Assembly: GCA_013365365.1 (NCBI GenBank)
Contig: JABVXU010000021.1
Span: forward strand, 124,001 to 188,000
Reading direction: 5' to 3'
Length of the DNA: 64,000 nt
From: Cruorifilaria tuberocauda
Lineage: Eukaryota > Nematoda > Chromadorea > Rhabditida > Onchocercidae
A program made the position numbers and the translations under genes. Position 1 is the first letter of the stretch. The number at the start of each line of letters is the position of its first letter. This document shows positions 1 to 11,652 of the stretch, piece by piece. The notes below the pieces were generated by a model, which had not been told where the DNA came from, did no database searches, and saw only the letters and a list, made by a program, of their open reading frames with translations.

Positions 1-92
1 ATGACGCCGCTGGTGAAGATGATTCGCTAGTGGAAACCAATGGGGTCGAACTGCGACTTTCATCCACGGACATTCAATCCCCTACACTTTGA
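1..92 (+). CDS. 3' end of an unidentified gene (C-terminal 29 codons)
   Basis: The third forward frame is open from the window edge to a TGA at 90-92. It encodes a 29-residue acidic and polar tail that begins DAAGEDDSLVETNG and ends DIQSPTL. The stretch is clearly richer in G and C than the sequence after it, where the AT content rises at once, as at the end of a nematode coding exon. The upstream part lies outside the window, so phase and family are unknown. The C-terminus is not one I recognise. The call rests on composition and the open frame only; a chance open frame is possible. Confidence 0.5.
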   Translation, partial: DAAGEDDSLVETNGVELRLSSTDIQSPTL

Positions 93-3000
93 AATATTCA
101 TGTGATAAAATTTGCATGTAGCATAAATATGTTCTCGACACAAGAAGGGTATGTAATTTGGTGGTGAGTACGGTAAAATGATATATATTAAAGAAAACGA
201 AATTTGATTCCAAAGAGCAAATTCGTGACTTAAAATAAATAGTGAAAAAAAAGAATTATAAATTTTACTGCCTTAATTGTCCGGAAATTTTTTGGATAAA
301 TCTTAAGGTTTTGAGCTTTGCAATTCCACCGCTTAATTCTTTAGGGAACATGAAAAAGCAAGTAAAGTTGAGGATGCGCGGGTGAAAGTAACAACGATGG
401 TGAAAAGTAACTGTGACATTTGCAAATATGCTTCTTTCTCCAGCAGTACAGAATTAACTATTTCACAGCAGTGAAAAACTCATCAAGCAAATCGATTCCT
501 TCGATGATAATCAGTCCAGTAAGCAACCATCTCACCTAATTCATCGGGGAAATACAGGAAATACCACATTGCAAGTGCTTAATGATATTTCTGATTGTCG
601 AACAATGAGTCACTTGATGGCAGAAAAATATGATTTCTAATTGCAATATAATGGGTCACTTATTGGCATGATGCGCTACTTAATTTTGACATGATGACCA
701 ACATGCGGTATTATAAATTACCTAGTTTTGATAGTGGATTACCTGGATAGGACATAACAAGCTATATGGTTTTGTCATAACAGAATATTCAACTATGACA
801 ATGGCTGCACATTTGACATTTCAAGAATTTTGCGGCCTAAGAAAGTTTTCACTGTCGAGCATCTAACTAAACACTTGTCATCATAGATTCCATGCTGATT
901 ACTTGTCAAATTGATATATTATACATCCAGCACAAATATTAAAAAATGAGATTATGTGTATGTATTGATAACAAAATGCGATGAAATGAGCATGAAAATT
1001 TCGCGCACGACGAATTTATTTAATTTACGCAAATATTATTAGTTATGTATATATATATATATATATATATATGTCAATTTTATCATTAACTGATTAAAGC
1101 AGTTGAGCTGATAAAATAAAGATGACCTGTCAGATAAAAAAGCAATAATGGATATAATTTGAAAATGAAGCAAGAATGTTTCGTTGAAATTTAAAGAGAA
1201 AATTTAATATTCGATTTCCAAATTGGCAGGTCAGAATCGACACTTGACCTTTAATTTGACAATCCCTCTCTCCCTTCCCACCCTTCGACCTCCCATTTAG
1301 CTCCTTTCACGCATCTCGCATAAGACAACATATCGTAAAATTACTGACACCATGTTATCCTTATGAATTATCTCCAATCTATTGCAGCGTAGTATTGTTA
1401 CAAGTTTTCTTAATCTGTGGTAACAATTTTATATCATAGCATAATATGATTAATTGTGGATGTAGCTTGGGGGCATATTAACCTTTCACAAATACTTAGC
1501 TTGAGGACTATTCATGATACCTAAAGGGGATAGGGTAAGGAGATAATCTGACAATTATGTAATATAGCAAGTGATGAATCTTAAAACTATTGGTCATTTG
1601 TGAATGGAAAACGACAGTAACTCGAACATCTGGTCAAGAACGAATATAGGGGCATATCAGGAGCTGATGACAAATTTGTAACATTTGATAAGTTTATAAA
1701 GTAGGAGCAGCAGCATGATTAGATAATATTCCATTTCTGAAAGTAATTTTTCAACTAATTGAGTCACTATCATTTGCTTTCAGTTCATGCTGCTTTGAAT
1801 CAATATTTGAAGTTTTTTACTGATGAAAAAAAAGGATTTATCTAGCTAGCATCAGTCTCTGTCTTTATTTATATTTAATATCCATTCTATCTTTACTTTT
1901 GCTTGTTATTCCATACATTCGCGAATCGAAAACAATGCAAGAAGCGAAGGATTCATGTTTTCCCGATGGAAAACTATATCAATCTCTCTCCCTTTCTTCC
2001 TATTCCTCTTTCTCTTTTTCTCTGTTTGCTTTTTATGCTATTGCAATGATTTAAAAATTTCGAATTTCTGATTGCTTTTCAGATTTAATTTCAAGAACGA
2101 AGAAAGGTTAAAATTTCAGTTTTTATCTTAAATTCAACATTTAATTAAATAATATCATATTTTGTTCGCGACATACAATGGCGCATATTTGCGTAAATTA
2201 TTTTGACTGAATATAAAAAAACCGTTTATAGCAAAGCAGTTTATGTCGTAGGACTTCCTACTTACCCCATCAGATTTTTTAATTGGATTTGTTAGCCATG
2301 CTTGTTGCTTTAGTGATCAGTGTTTACAAATTTAAATATTTGGAAAAAAAGAGAGCTAGAGATGGAAGATCGATTTCCTCTCATCGTTTGACCCAAAAAT
2401 TGTTGACAATATGCGTTTGTTGAAAAATCAGTGCAGCAAAAAGTCATCGAAATCACAATTTGCTAAAACATTTAAACATTAAATGTTTGACGTTGTCAAA
2501 TTGGGTATTCTTACTTTAGTAAAATGGAATGCAATATTTGAGATGAGAAATTAAGCAACGCGGATTACTATTAATTCTGTCAAATGCTTGCTAGATCAAA
2601 TAGGAAAAATTTTATCAGTTATTGATTTCATGCTTATTATTTTCTTAGCCAATCAGCGTACATTAAATAATGATGACTCATAAATGGCCTAGTAAACAAC
2701 CCAAGCGTATAATTTGAAAATGTTCTCAGTATAATTTTAATAGCATTCTTCTACAGTTGATGGTTACGAGCTATAAATTCCTACTAAGCTGCTAAAAAGA
2801 TTACTGGGTGAGTGATAGAGTGATGACAATAGAGATGTGGATATTTGGAGAGCATATTACTGAAGAGATAGGAAGCTTTCGAAATTTGTTGCTTTCGTGA
2901 CTATTGAGTAGAAGTATGAAACAATTATGATTGATTTATCAATTATTGACCAATTAAATTTCAACGGCAAAAGTCAGTAAAATTTGCAGGCATTCACTCA

Positions 3001-4233
3001 ATTCTTAATTCCCAATAAATACCAAATTGAAAATCTTGAATTTGACACTTTTTTTCCGTCACTTATTATAAATTAATTTCAGCCATTTTTTGGTATTTTT
3101 ACAGAAAACAATTTTTCATGTTTTATTTCCCAAAAAAGCTTGCAATGGTACTTAGTCAATTGCTTTATCAGGCAAAAACCTATCTGTTATATGTAATTGT
3201 TTGCAAGACGTTTCTGTTCTAAAACCAAATATTCTGCATGACAGCACAGCACTTTAATGTCAATCTGCCAGGAAATTTGCTAAGGTCATGTTAAATTTAA
3301 ATACGAAATATAATGACATAATAACATCACATCTTTCTTCGTTTTTATGGTAAATACAATGTAATTCAGTTGGAACATTTTCGCAGTAAATTGTATTTAA
3401 TAATGATTTCAATAACAACTGTCTTTTGCTCATAGTATTTATTAACTGAATTTCATTTTTTCCAAACAAAACAATTTCTTGCTTCATCCACTAACCGAAA
3501 AGCTGCATAAAAAATTGAAGGAAAAATCATAAAACACTGAATAGAAATTAAGCAGCGAAGAAAGCATTCCTCAGCGATGCGATAATGACGTGTAATAGAG
3601 GACAATGTTTATATTTGCGCTCTTTGAAGAACCTTACTTTAGTTTTCAACTTTGAAAATAAGAAATGATATGGCATATAATTTTGTTGCTTCAAAACTTC
3701 AGTCAGTAGTAGTCCTCCTAAATACGACCGCTCTCAATTCATTGCTATACCTTTGCATCAAGCAAGACATTTATGCCTTTTTGAAAAAAATCGCTGCAGT
3801 AAAAGCCATCAAACTACAATTAATGCGCAAGAAACCAATAAGAAATATATTTTATTATTAAACATGAAAAATCAACAAAACTACTGCAAAAATGTCTTGA
3901 TTCAATTCTTACATAGTTGTGGTCATACAGTTAATTTTTTTTACAATTCTTTTTTCGCTAAAACCTGAGATTACTTAGCTGAAACTTTTACTGTGTGAAG
4001 CTATTTTATCGATGTCAATTAGTAATTTCAAGGCCACCGTTGTTGTTTCTCTGGACTATCTTCCACGTGGAATATTAGACTTTAAGATTTTATAGTTTCT
4101 GCTGTGGTGAAAACGAATTCATATTGATATTTTCTTGCAATTATCATCATCATAATATCAATATATGCAGCAACAATTGTGTCATAGAAAACATCCATTC
4201 TAAAAACTCACATTAGTAAAAAACGAGTCGCAC
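93..4233. other. Intergenic, no recognised gene
   Basis: These 4.1 kb are strongly AT-rich. They hold a (TA)n microsatellite at 1045-1072, a pyrimidine-rich stretch near 1260-1330, and scattered short open frames (for example 3260-3487 minus and 3652-3861 plus) without domain resemblance or convincing splice context. The interval separates the 3' end of the plus-strand gene at the left edge from the 3' end of the minus-strand mL63 gene, so it is a convergent intergenic region. I see no tRNA, rRNA or snRNA signature, but a covariance search was not possible. Confidence 0.55.
1045..1072. repeat. (TA)n microsatellite
   Basis: About 14 TA dinucleotides in a row in intergenic DNA. Direct reading. 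Confidence 0.9.
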
Positions 4234-5229
4234 TCAATCCCAACGTTGTCTAACAATTAGTTCCTTCAAACTGTCTTCGATAGTTCGGTGTTCATGCAAT
4301 AGATTACCAACATTTGCTCTCGCTTTCAACACTTTACCACTTCCAACAATCTTCTTTTTAGGTTTTCCGGGCATACGACGTTGCATTGTTTCTAAAAGCT
4401 CTTTTTCCCGCTGTTCTTCAGACGTACCATATTTTTTAATATATTCATGTTCCATCTCCTGAAAACTTACGAAATAAACAAAATAGAAAATAAATTAAAT
4501 TGGTTTCCAATCTGTGGAACTATGGCTCACAGTTAAAACTCAAATTTGCCTCGCAAGTACAAATCAATACCTTTTTTTACTCCTGTAAAACCTAGACTAC
4601 AATATTTCAAAAATATAATAAGTTTTCTGTTTTATTAAGACATGGTCAACATCACTGGTGTACAAAAGATTTATATAAATTAGATGAATTTCTCGCCGCT
4701 TCCAAATCTAATTGCAAATTAGTATTACATTGAATGTTTCATGAGAGATGACAAAATCTTCCTCGATAAAACTTTTAAATCAAAAAAAGGAAGCAATACT
4801 TAATAGAAATAAAGTAAACTTTGTTTAGGTAAGGCGTTGCAAGGCACTTCATTACTTCATATTCCAATTTCATTTTGTCCTGTAATTGTCTGATGGCGTT
4901 GTTACTAATCGGGTAATCCGGTTTACCTTTTCTAAAAGTTATAGGAATTATTGTACTAAAACTGTAGGAAAAAAATAAAACATATTAAGTAACTCTCTCA
5001 AACTGCCGCCGTACCCTCTATACCACTATCTCGGTTACATTTTTTGCCCTTTTATTACATCATTTTTTCAAATTTCATGCCCTTTTTTACAGTCTAAAAA
5101 ACCCATAAACTTTGGTAATACATACATTTTTAGCTTTGGAATAGGAGGCCCACGATAGCCGATTTCCCATACACGACGATTCCATTCCGCAATATTTAAG
5201 TTTTTCCATAACCAAGCTGTCAATCGCAT
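4234..5229 (-). CDS. mrpl-57: Mitochondrial ribosomal protein mL63 (MRPL57/MRP63), 3 exons
   Basis: Spliced model: exon 1 5229-5126, exon 2 4931-4820, exon 3 4458-4234, with GT..AG introns and matching phases (2, then 0), giving 146 residues. The N-terminus MRLTAWLWKN resembles the start of vertebrate mL63 (MFLTALLW). A following block NNAIRQLQDKMKLEYEVMKC and LATPYLNKEMEHEY matches the family's conserved helix and its 'MPY-T-E-E' segment, and the end RQRWD resembles the vertebrate KKWS terminus. mL63 is a small structural protein of the large mitoribosomal subunit. The protein is longer than the roughly 100-residue vertebrate form because of a basic insert (PGKPKKKIVGSGK) near residue 100. 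No separate presequence is obvious, although the N-terminal segment is basic and hydrophobic. The SRA1-family gene lies 0.84 kb upstream on the same strand. The identification is by remembered family similarity, not a search. Confidence 0.75.
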
Positions 5230-6071
5230 AATACCTACTTCTTTACGTCATAGATATGCCGCCTATGCCATCCCTTAGCTTCAATTTTGAAGATTAATTT
5301 TACAAACACTTTTACTGGAATTCACGTATCGAAAAATAAATTACCAGAATTTCCTCTCGTTCTTCGAATGAAATTTTAATCAGAAATAGTTACTAAACCA
5401 ATAGCGATCACTCTAACGAATATAAAAACTTTAAATAATTTTACCCAAATACTACAAGACATAGTTATACAAATAGTTAATCTTGACCAGTTACAAACAG
5501 TCATTAGTTATAAGCAATATAGTCAAAAGAGAGAAAAGTGAATTTCAAACCTGTTAGATATTAGTCAAATTTTGGGATTATTGCAATCCTTTCACAAAAA
5601 ACTTTAAGCAAATAACCTGCTTTATAAAACATGTGATAAAAGTAATGAACAGAAAATAAGGGTGATTAATATTTATAACAACCAAGATCTATGTTCGAAG
5701 CTTAAACCACAGAATATTCTAATATTACGAAGTATTCAGAATAGATATCATTTTTCCTTAAAAACTGTTAAAAAAATAGTTTTAAATAGTGTTTTAGATA
5801 GACTCATAAATCATCAATAGCACAGGAACTATGAAAACTCGATATATTCCATATTACTCTAATCGAAACAAAAAAATATGAGGTATCTGGAGAGAACAGG
5901 CAGTTTTCCAACACTAGTCGCAGCATACCAATCTCCAATAAAAATGTGCAATAAAAACCTAACAAATTGATACAAATTACAAATCTAAACAAGAGCAAAG
6001 ATCCTAACCAAAAATAGAGAAACTTAGAGGACAAAATAGAAGTGAATTAGTTTAGATAATCAGCTTCCTCA
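5230..6071. other. Intergenic between the mL63 and SRA1-family genes
   Basis: These 842 bases separate two minus-strand genes. The gap is much longer than the 100-200 bases usual inside a nematode operon, so co-transcription is not indicated by spacing. It contains only AT-rich sequence and a spurious minus frame at 5804-6034. No clear AATAAA was seen right after the upstream stop at 6072. Confidence 0.5.
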
Positions 6072-9000
6072 TTATAGATGTCGAATTGGACCGGCACTAC
6101 CGATGCGAGTAGGACGCCTCAATTCGTTCAGTAATAACCGAATACCCTGAGCCCAGCCAGTTCGAGCTTCGCTTGGAAATGATATTTGCAATTGCTCGAA
6201 AAATTGATATGCTTCGTCAAATAAGCCACGATCCAATGCTACAACAAATTTTTAGAAGATCTAGTTCTGAATTAAAAACTCTAGAGGCAAATAACATATA
6301 TTGGAATCAATGTCTGGATTTACTATGAAATGACTAATTGCCACAAATCACTACGACAATGGTAGATGTGTGTTTAATGTTTTATTTGTGTCCATTTGAC
6401 TCACCCATTCACTATTACTTATAACGATGATGAATTCCTAACAGCTTTTTTTCTGACAACGAAAAAAGTATGATTTTCTGAATGAAAGATAATAAGATTA
6501 CTTTTATTATTTAAAAAGGAATAAGTCCAAGGAAAATTAAATATTCAAGCATAATAACTAAATAAAAAATATTCAAGCATAAAAAAAACTTCATCTCACC
6601 ATCAACAACAAAATTCAGTTTCTTGATGCAACTATCTGTTACTTGCCCTGCACCCATTGATTCTTCCAGATGATTTATGCGCAATTGAATTCCGTCTCTA
6701 GTTACTCCCTAAGAATCATGTACAATTCATCAAAAGAACATTTAGATAAATGACAAACGTTTACGAAATTCTGCAGAAAGATTTCCAGTTAATGTTGAAA
6801 TGGTTTTGACATAACTTCAAGATCGCTATTTTATTCAATAACTTTAATTGAATTTTCTTATAAGGAAATTTCTTTTTTCATATCTTATCGAAAAAGAAAC
6901 TTCAACCAAGTGGAGCGGCAAGATATATCATATAAAGGGTTAAACAAAAGAAAAATTACGGCTGGAAGTCTATATGTAGCTTTGATCAAAAACTGGACAA
7001 GCTGAAAACCACTCAAAGACACATCACCAGCAGCCTTTACGGGTGCTACATAATCAGTTGGATGTGGCGATGTAGCAGGCCTTCTAATATTTTCATTTAT
7101 CATCTGAAAATATAAAAAAATAAAGTTTGTTTTTATACATGCATATATTGTGACAAACAAGCAACAAGTTTATAAAAAATCTACAAACAAGCTTTGATTA
7201 CTTCTCTGTTAAAGATTTAATTCTATATATAATCTAAATTTACAGATTATATATATTTAAATTTACAATATATGAATAGTCAACTCCTTGTTAGTTTTTA
7301 CAAACATTGAGCGAAATATGAATTATAACTTACGTTGGGTGGAATATAAATTAAAGCGTTCGGATTTTTTTCAATCGGAGGTGCAACTTGGACGCTTGTT
7401 GAAGTGGATAAATTCGCGTCAAAGGATTTCTGAAACAGAGTTGATGAATGAGAACATAAGGATTCCTACGGTAACATTAAGATGAATGAGAAACACTTAT
7501 AACATTAACACTTATCCCTTTTTGTGGCTAGTTCCTTTAAATCTTTTTAAGATTGTGTGAATTATAATATATATATATATATATATTATTCTTTCATTTT
7601 CTTTCATTTAATGAACTGAAGAGATTAATTTAAGATATTCACTTGTGGTATGATAAAGGAACAATGGAAACACAATAGTTACTTGAAAACAACTCTCAGA
7701 AAGCTTTTCTGCAGATGTATCATATGTCAGACTTGATTTCGGCAGCATCTGTTGCCGATGATCTATAATAAATGAATTAGTTTGCTCTATAAAATAATTT
7801 AAAAATTTATATAAAACAGTGACGAAGACAAAAAGATATGACACTCATACTTTAACTATGATACATTGTACAACTTATTACAATTCAAAAAAGTACAGTG
7901 TAATGTATGTATCAGAAGCATAAAGCACCACAGTAACATGTCTTACACCAGCTAATGGGGTGCAAAATACGAACTTATTATACTTATTATATAAAACCTG
8001 TTATAGGTGGAAGCTCAAGCATTGCTGCTTATAACGCAAAAGTACTATCAGATATTTTCACCATTTAACTGTAGTGAGAGTGAAGAGAATTTAGTCAAAG
8101 AGGGGGAGAAGTCCATGTAAAACATATCAAACTTGCCACCTGGAACAATGAACGCATCAAAAATTGAACGATGCTGTTGCTGCTGTTGCTGTAGTAAGGA
8201 CGAAGATTTCTCCACCGACTGATCCTTCGTACTATCTGTAGATGAGGAATTAGAATATGGGACAAATGAATCCATTGTGGCATAATTTGGTACTGGTGTC
8301 GGAAAAATTGACTGTGGAGCAGCTCCACAAATTGCAATTCCTTGACCTGAGGTTACAACTGGAATATGAGTTGGAACCAGGATTGGATCTGTAGCTTGCG
8401 GTGACGAATCAGTGTACAATGGTGAAGTATTGGAAGCCTGAAATGACACTGAAATATAATAGTTCTTTAACAGAAAGGAAAGCTGCTTATAAAATAACAC
8501 GCTTCAGTTCAATTCAAAAATTTTTTTGAAAAATTTTTTGTTCAATTTTCAGTTGATTTTAAATATATGTCATGTTTGACACAAAGGAACGAAATTCTAC
8601 GATACTAGAATACGAAAACAAGATGTTGCCGCGCAATTCATAACGACAAAAAATATTGATTGCAATATCTTTCAGAGAAGGCATTTTTTATTAAAATCAT
8701 TCCTTCATTTCATAGTTGAATCAGTTGATTAGTGGAAAAATTGTCATTCTCTTATTTCAATATAAAAGCAGTCAGGAAATTTATCAAACTAGCTCATATA
8801 AAAGTACTTATTGCATCTCACTCTTCTTAAAGACTTTCTAGACAGAAATTCTGAACGAATGAGGCAGCAAGGACAAGGAAACAATTCGAAGAGTGGAACA
8901 GCTGTAGAGGTAATATAATTGAGCCAGGCGCAATTAGAAAGAAGTTGTATTTCTGAATAAGTAATTCCTGTCCTAAATTTGAAGAAACCAAAAACAATAC

Positions 9001-9147
9001 TTGAATGGAAGGATGCACAGGTCGCCGATGTCTATTGGCCAAAGCACCAGTACTCGGTGATGTAAATGTCTTCGTGGGGTCAAGCACTGCAGGTGGATCG
9101 TTCCAACCAGGGGTTGAACATGATGATAATGGTAATAAATAGGACAT
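6072..9147 (-). CDS. SRA1-family (steroid receptor RNA activator protein-like) protein, 6 exons
   Basis: Exons 9147-9001, 8437-8140, 7762-7683, 7103-6999, 6708-6600 and 6238-6072. All junctions are GT..AG with consistent phases (0,1,0,0,1), giving 301 residues. The N-terminus carries TPGWNDPPAVL near residue 12, like the GWNDPP motif that opens SRA1 (and occurs in Sec31). The middle is Pro/Ser/Thr-rich and low complexity with a run of six Gln at about 8165-8190. The C-terminal 100 residues form the helical SRA1/Sec31 C-terminal domain: GVTRDGIQLRINHLEES, then FVVDALDRGLFDEAYQFFEQ, then the family signature SFPSEARTGWAQGIRLLLNE. Sec31 itself is excluded because no WD40 repeats precede and the protein is far too short. 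Human SRA1 (about 236 aa) is a transcriptional co-regulator, and its domain is related to the yeast Sec31 C-terminus; which role applies here is unknown. The donor of exon 4 (6999) is the least certain boundary. Confidence 0.73.
7567..7586. repeat. (AT)n microsatellite in an intron of the SRA1-family gene
   Basis: Ten AT dinucleotides, located just past exon 3 (7683-7762) in the intron before exon 4. Direct reading. Confidence 0.85.
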
Positions 9148-9166
9148 CAGACAAATCTCTTACAAC

Positions 9167-9176
9167 CTAAAAGTAA
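9167..9176 (-). promoter_or_regulatory. Candidate spliced-leader (trans-splice) acceptor of the SRA1-family gene
   Basis: On the minus strand, TATTACTTTTAG ends at 9167, leaving a 19-base leader before the ATG at 9147. In the frame of that ATG an in-frame TAA lies just upstream, so the acceptor does not join an upstream coding exon and instead looks like a 5' trans-splice site. Spliced-leader addition is common in nematodes. This also decides the start codon. Inference from sequence only. Confidence 0.45.
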
Positions 9177-9620
9177 TAATCATTCGAAGATATCACACTA
9201 AAAAAAGAAAAAACTATACTAAATTTGAAAAATCTTTTAGGTCCGATATCATGAACAAGATGAAATTGACGTCATCTGCATCAGAATTTTTTAACATTAT
9301 ATTAAGAAGGAAAACACAGAGCCACTGATGTAGACGTTACTACATCGATTGGTTTTTTTATTTTTGGAATCACTCTAAATAATATGTTTCATTATTGTAT
9401 AAATGAGCTAACCCAACTATCCAGAACGGTTTTTCATTGCTTGTCACTTTATTTATCATTAGTGAGAAGACTTCAGCCTGACTGCTACATGGATTGAACT
9501 CAAATTTGGGTTAAATTCTCTCTCATTTCCATTCAGATCTTTTAAGTGAGTGTCAATACTTCACTTCCCACCACATCTCAGATAAAGTAAAACGAATTTA
9601 GCAAAAATAAGAAGACTCAC

Positions 9621-9773
9621 CTCCCACTCAAGTAAACGCCTATCCTCTTTAATTAGAACTTCACGCAGCCTAAAAATTGTCATCCTATGAAAATATAGTA
9701 ATTCGGCGGATGAAGTCCTACCAGACATACGAATTGAAATTGTTGGTGTTAGAAAGGATGAGGCTGGATTCAT
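9621..9773 (-). CDS. Possible isolated exon of an unidentified small gene
   Basis: An ATG at 9773 follows a possible acceptor (CTTCTTAG or GGTCAG). The frame runs MNPASSFLTPTISIRMSG, then RLREVLIKEDRRLLEWE, to a strong GTGAGT donor at 9620. The end looks like a charged amphipathic helix and the codons look real. No in-frame continuation was found before the SRA1-family gene at 9147: the next good acceptor (9167) would enter a shifted frame. It could be the first exon of an overlapping gene, an alternative 5' exon, or chance. I do not recognise the family. Confidence 0.3.
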
Positions 9774-10440
9774 TGCTGACCTTGAGCTAAGAAGCTGTCT
9801 GATCAGATGATAACCATGCTAGTAAGAAAATGGAAAAACAATAGGTTTGAAAAAGTTGTGATAGTATCAGTGAAAGGTGCTTGTCTCATGAGAGTTTCAT
9901 GAGAGAAATTAGCATTTATTTCTGCCTTTCTATACGTTTTGTAGGTCATAAAAAAGTCAATTTACATCTATACTTTTTAAATTGATAACTTTTTTGCAAA
10001 ATAAATAATAATACTTTAAGAAGAAGTGAAAGATGTTAAGAATGATTATTGAGGATGCTGTGGTAGAAGTTAAAACGGTCAAAAATTTGAATACTCAATA
10101 TTCGAAAAAAGTTGAAAAGCTAAATAATGATTCCTTCTTTTTGTTTTAGAGCGGAAGAAAATAGAAGAAATTGCAATTACATGTTTGAAATTAGTTTCAT
10201 ATAGCAATGCGTCACCGTAATACCTCGCACTATTTCCGAGCGTAATTGAACTTATCATCTCTTCCCCTAAAATTGAAATTCAGGAAATAACTTTATTATA
10301 TTTCAGCAGAGTAAAGGAAAAAGCCTAACTTATTAAAATCAGTTTACGCTTGTTATGGAGCAGTTGTTTGCGCCGCTGTGCTCCACGAATCCATAGGGAT
10401 GTATTGGTATGTGAGGGTGTATATATCTGTGTATGTATGC

Positions 10441-10466
<26 letters not shown>
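10441..10466. repeat. (GT)n microsatellite flanked by a short duplication
   Basis: Thirteen GT units. The 12-mer GTGAGGGTGTAT occurs on both sides (near 10411 and near 10469), suggesting local slippage or duplication. Confidence 0.85.
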
Positions 10467-10471
<5 letters not shown>

Positions 10472-10628
10472 AGGGTGTATCCTCGTTGTCCCTCTCCCAT
10501 CTTGTCACCTAGGTTACTTGTGTAGGAGACTGAAAAAAATTAAATTACTTCGTGCAGAAAGTGCCATAAGCGCAAAAGCATCAATAATCAATTTAAGTAG
10601 TATACTACACAGTATACATGTGCGTATC

Positions 10629-10635
10629 TGTGTGT

Positions 10636-10667
<32 letters not shown>

Positions 10668-10668
10668 A
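10629..10668. repeat. Second (GT)n microsatellite
   Basis: An interrupted GT array of about 20 units, 160 bases from the first. Direct reading. Confidence 0.85.
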
Positions 10669-11652
10669 CATTTGTGTGCAATGATGTATCACAGCTGTTT
10701 GTGCAAGAAGAAAGGTTTAATTGGATAAATGGACGTTTGAGAGGTAAGTGAAGCCGTTAAGGTATTCAGGCCTTCTTCCCAATTGCCATCAATCATTGAG
10801 TAATTTGTATAATGTTACTTCATAATAACCGTGTCGACATTAAATCGATTCAATTCATTTTGACGTATTGCAAAAGCATTGAGGAAGATATGACAGTATT
10901 ATAATTGTTCACATAAAATCACAAAAGCGAATCTATTTGAGGAGCTTAAGGACACGTGATATATCATAGATAAATTAATAGCTGAATTAGTGGGTCAAAG
11001 AATAGCTGACGTTAACATATCAACCAATTATTTTACAACTTTGTTAAGCAAAACCGTTTGGTAGAAAATTTTAAATTAAAAAATAAATTGAAAATAAGGA
11101 AAATATATCTTAATGGGAACAGAATTCCCTTATTTTAATCGTATCATCAAGATCATCTCTCTATCACTCAAAAGACTAATCGTATTATAAACGGAGTAAG
11201 GCAAAATATACTTCAATAGATAAACTTTTGTGACGATCATTCAGTTTCAGAAATTATACTATTACTAATTAGCGTCACTCCTAAACAAAAATTATATGAG
11301 CCAGAATGTTGAATGCAAAGCTTGTTTTGGTTTGCTTCCATTATTTCAAAATAGATCAATCACATTAATTTAAATTGTGAAAGTAATAAAATTTTTTAAA
11401 TCAACAGTACCTCAAATTTGTTTTGTCCCTAATTAAATAGTACTGAGGATTTTAGGAAATAACTTTTAAAATTTTGAAGTTTTCATCAATGTGCAACAGT
11501 TTTATGAATTGCTATAACAGATACATTTATGAAAATTATAATTTAAAGTGATTTTTTCAAAAGAAATAATTCGACTCAAATTCGATCAACTATAAATAAT
11601 TAGTATTCACAGAGATTTTGCAGAAAACACTTCACAGCTACAATAACTTTTA

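Larger units (their letters stand above)
9774..11652. other. Non-coding stretch with two (GT)n arrays
   Basis: The segment is AT-rich apart from the GT-rich part at 10380-10680. The plus frame at 10518-10751 reads through the microsatellite (Cys-Val run) and is an artefact. No other coding signal was found. Confidence 0.5.

Noticed and set aside
3260..3968. Short frames of 69-75 codons on both strands
   Set aside because: Low-complexity, AT-driven composition, mutually overlapping, without splice or start context.
8095..8337. Alternative minus-strand frame of 80 codons in the SRA1-family gene
   Set aside because: It is a shadow of exon 2 (8437-8140) in another frame; the exon's own frame joins its neighbours in phase.
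6072..9147. Sec31 (COPII coat) as the identity of the SRA1-family gene
   Set aside because: The C-terminal domain and the WNDPP motif occur in Sec31 as well, but the model is only 301 residues, starts at a plausible trans-splice site, and no WD40-coding exons precede it.
9487..9515. CTCAAATTTGGGTTAAATT resembles the reverse complement of the nematode SL1 leader
   Set aside because: It has mismatches and a gap against SL1, there is no adjacent GT donor or Sm-site structure, and no 5S rRNA lies nearby. Probably chance.
10518..10751. Plus-strand open frame of 77 codons with a Cys-Val run
   Set aside because: The frame is created by the GT microsatellite, which has no stop codons in two frames.
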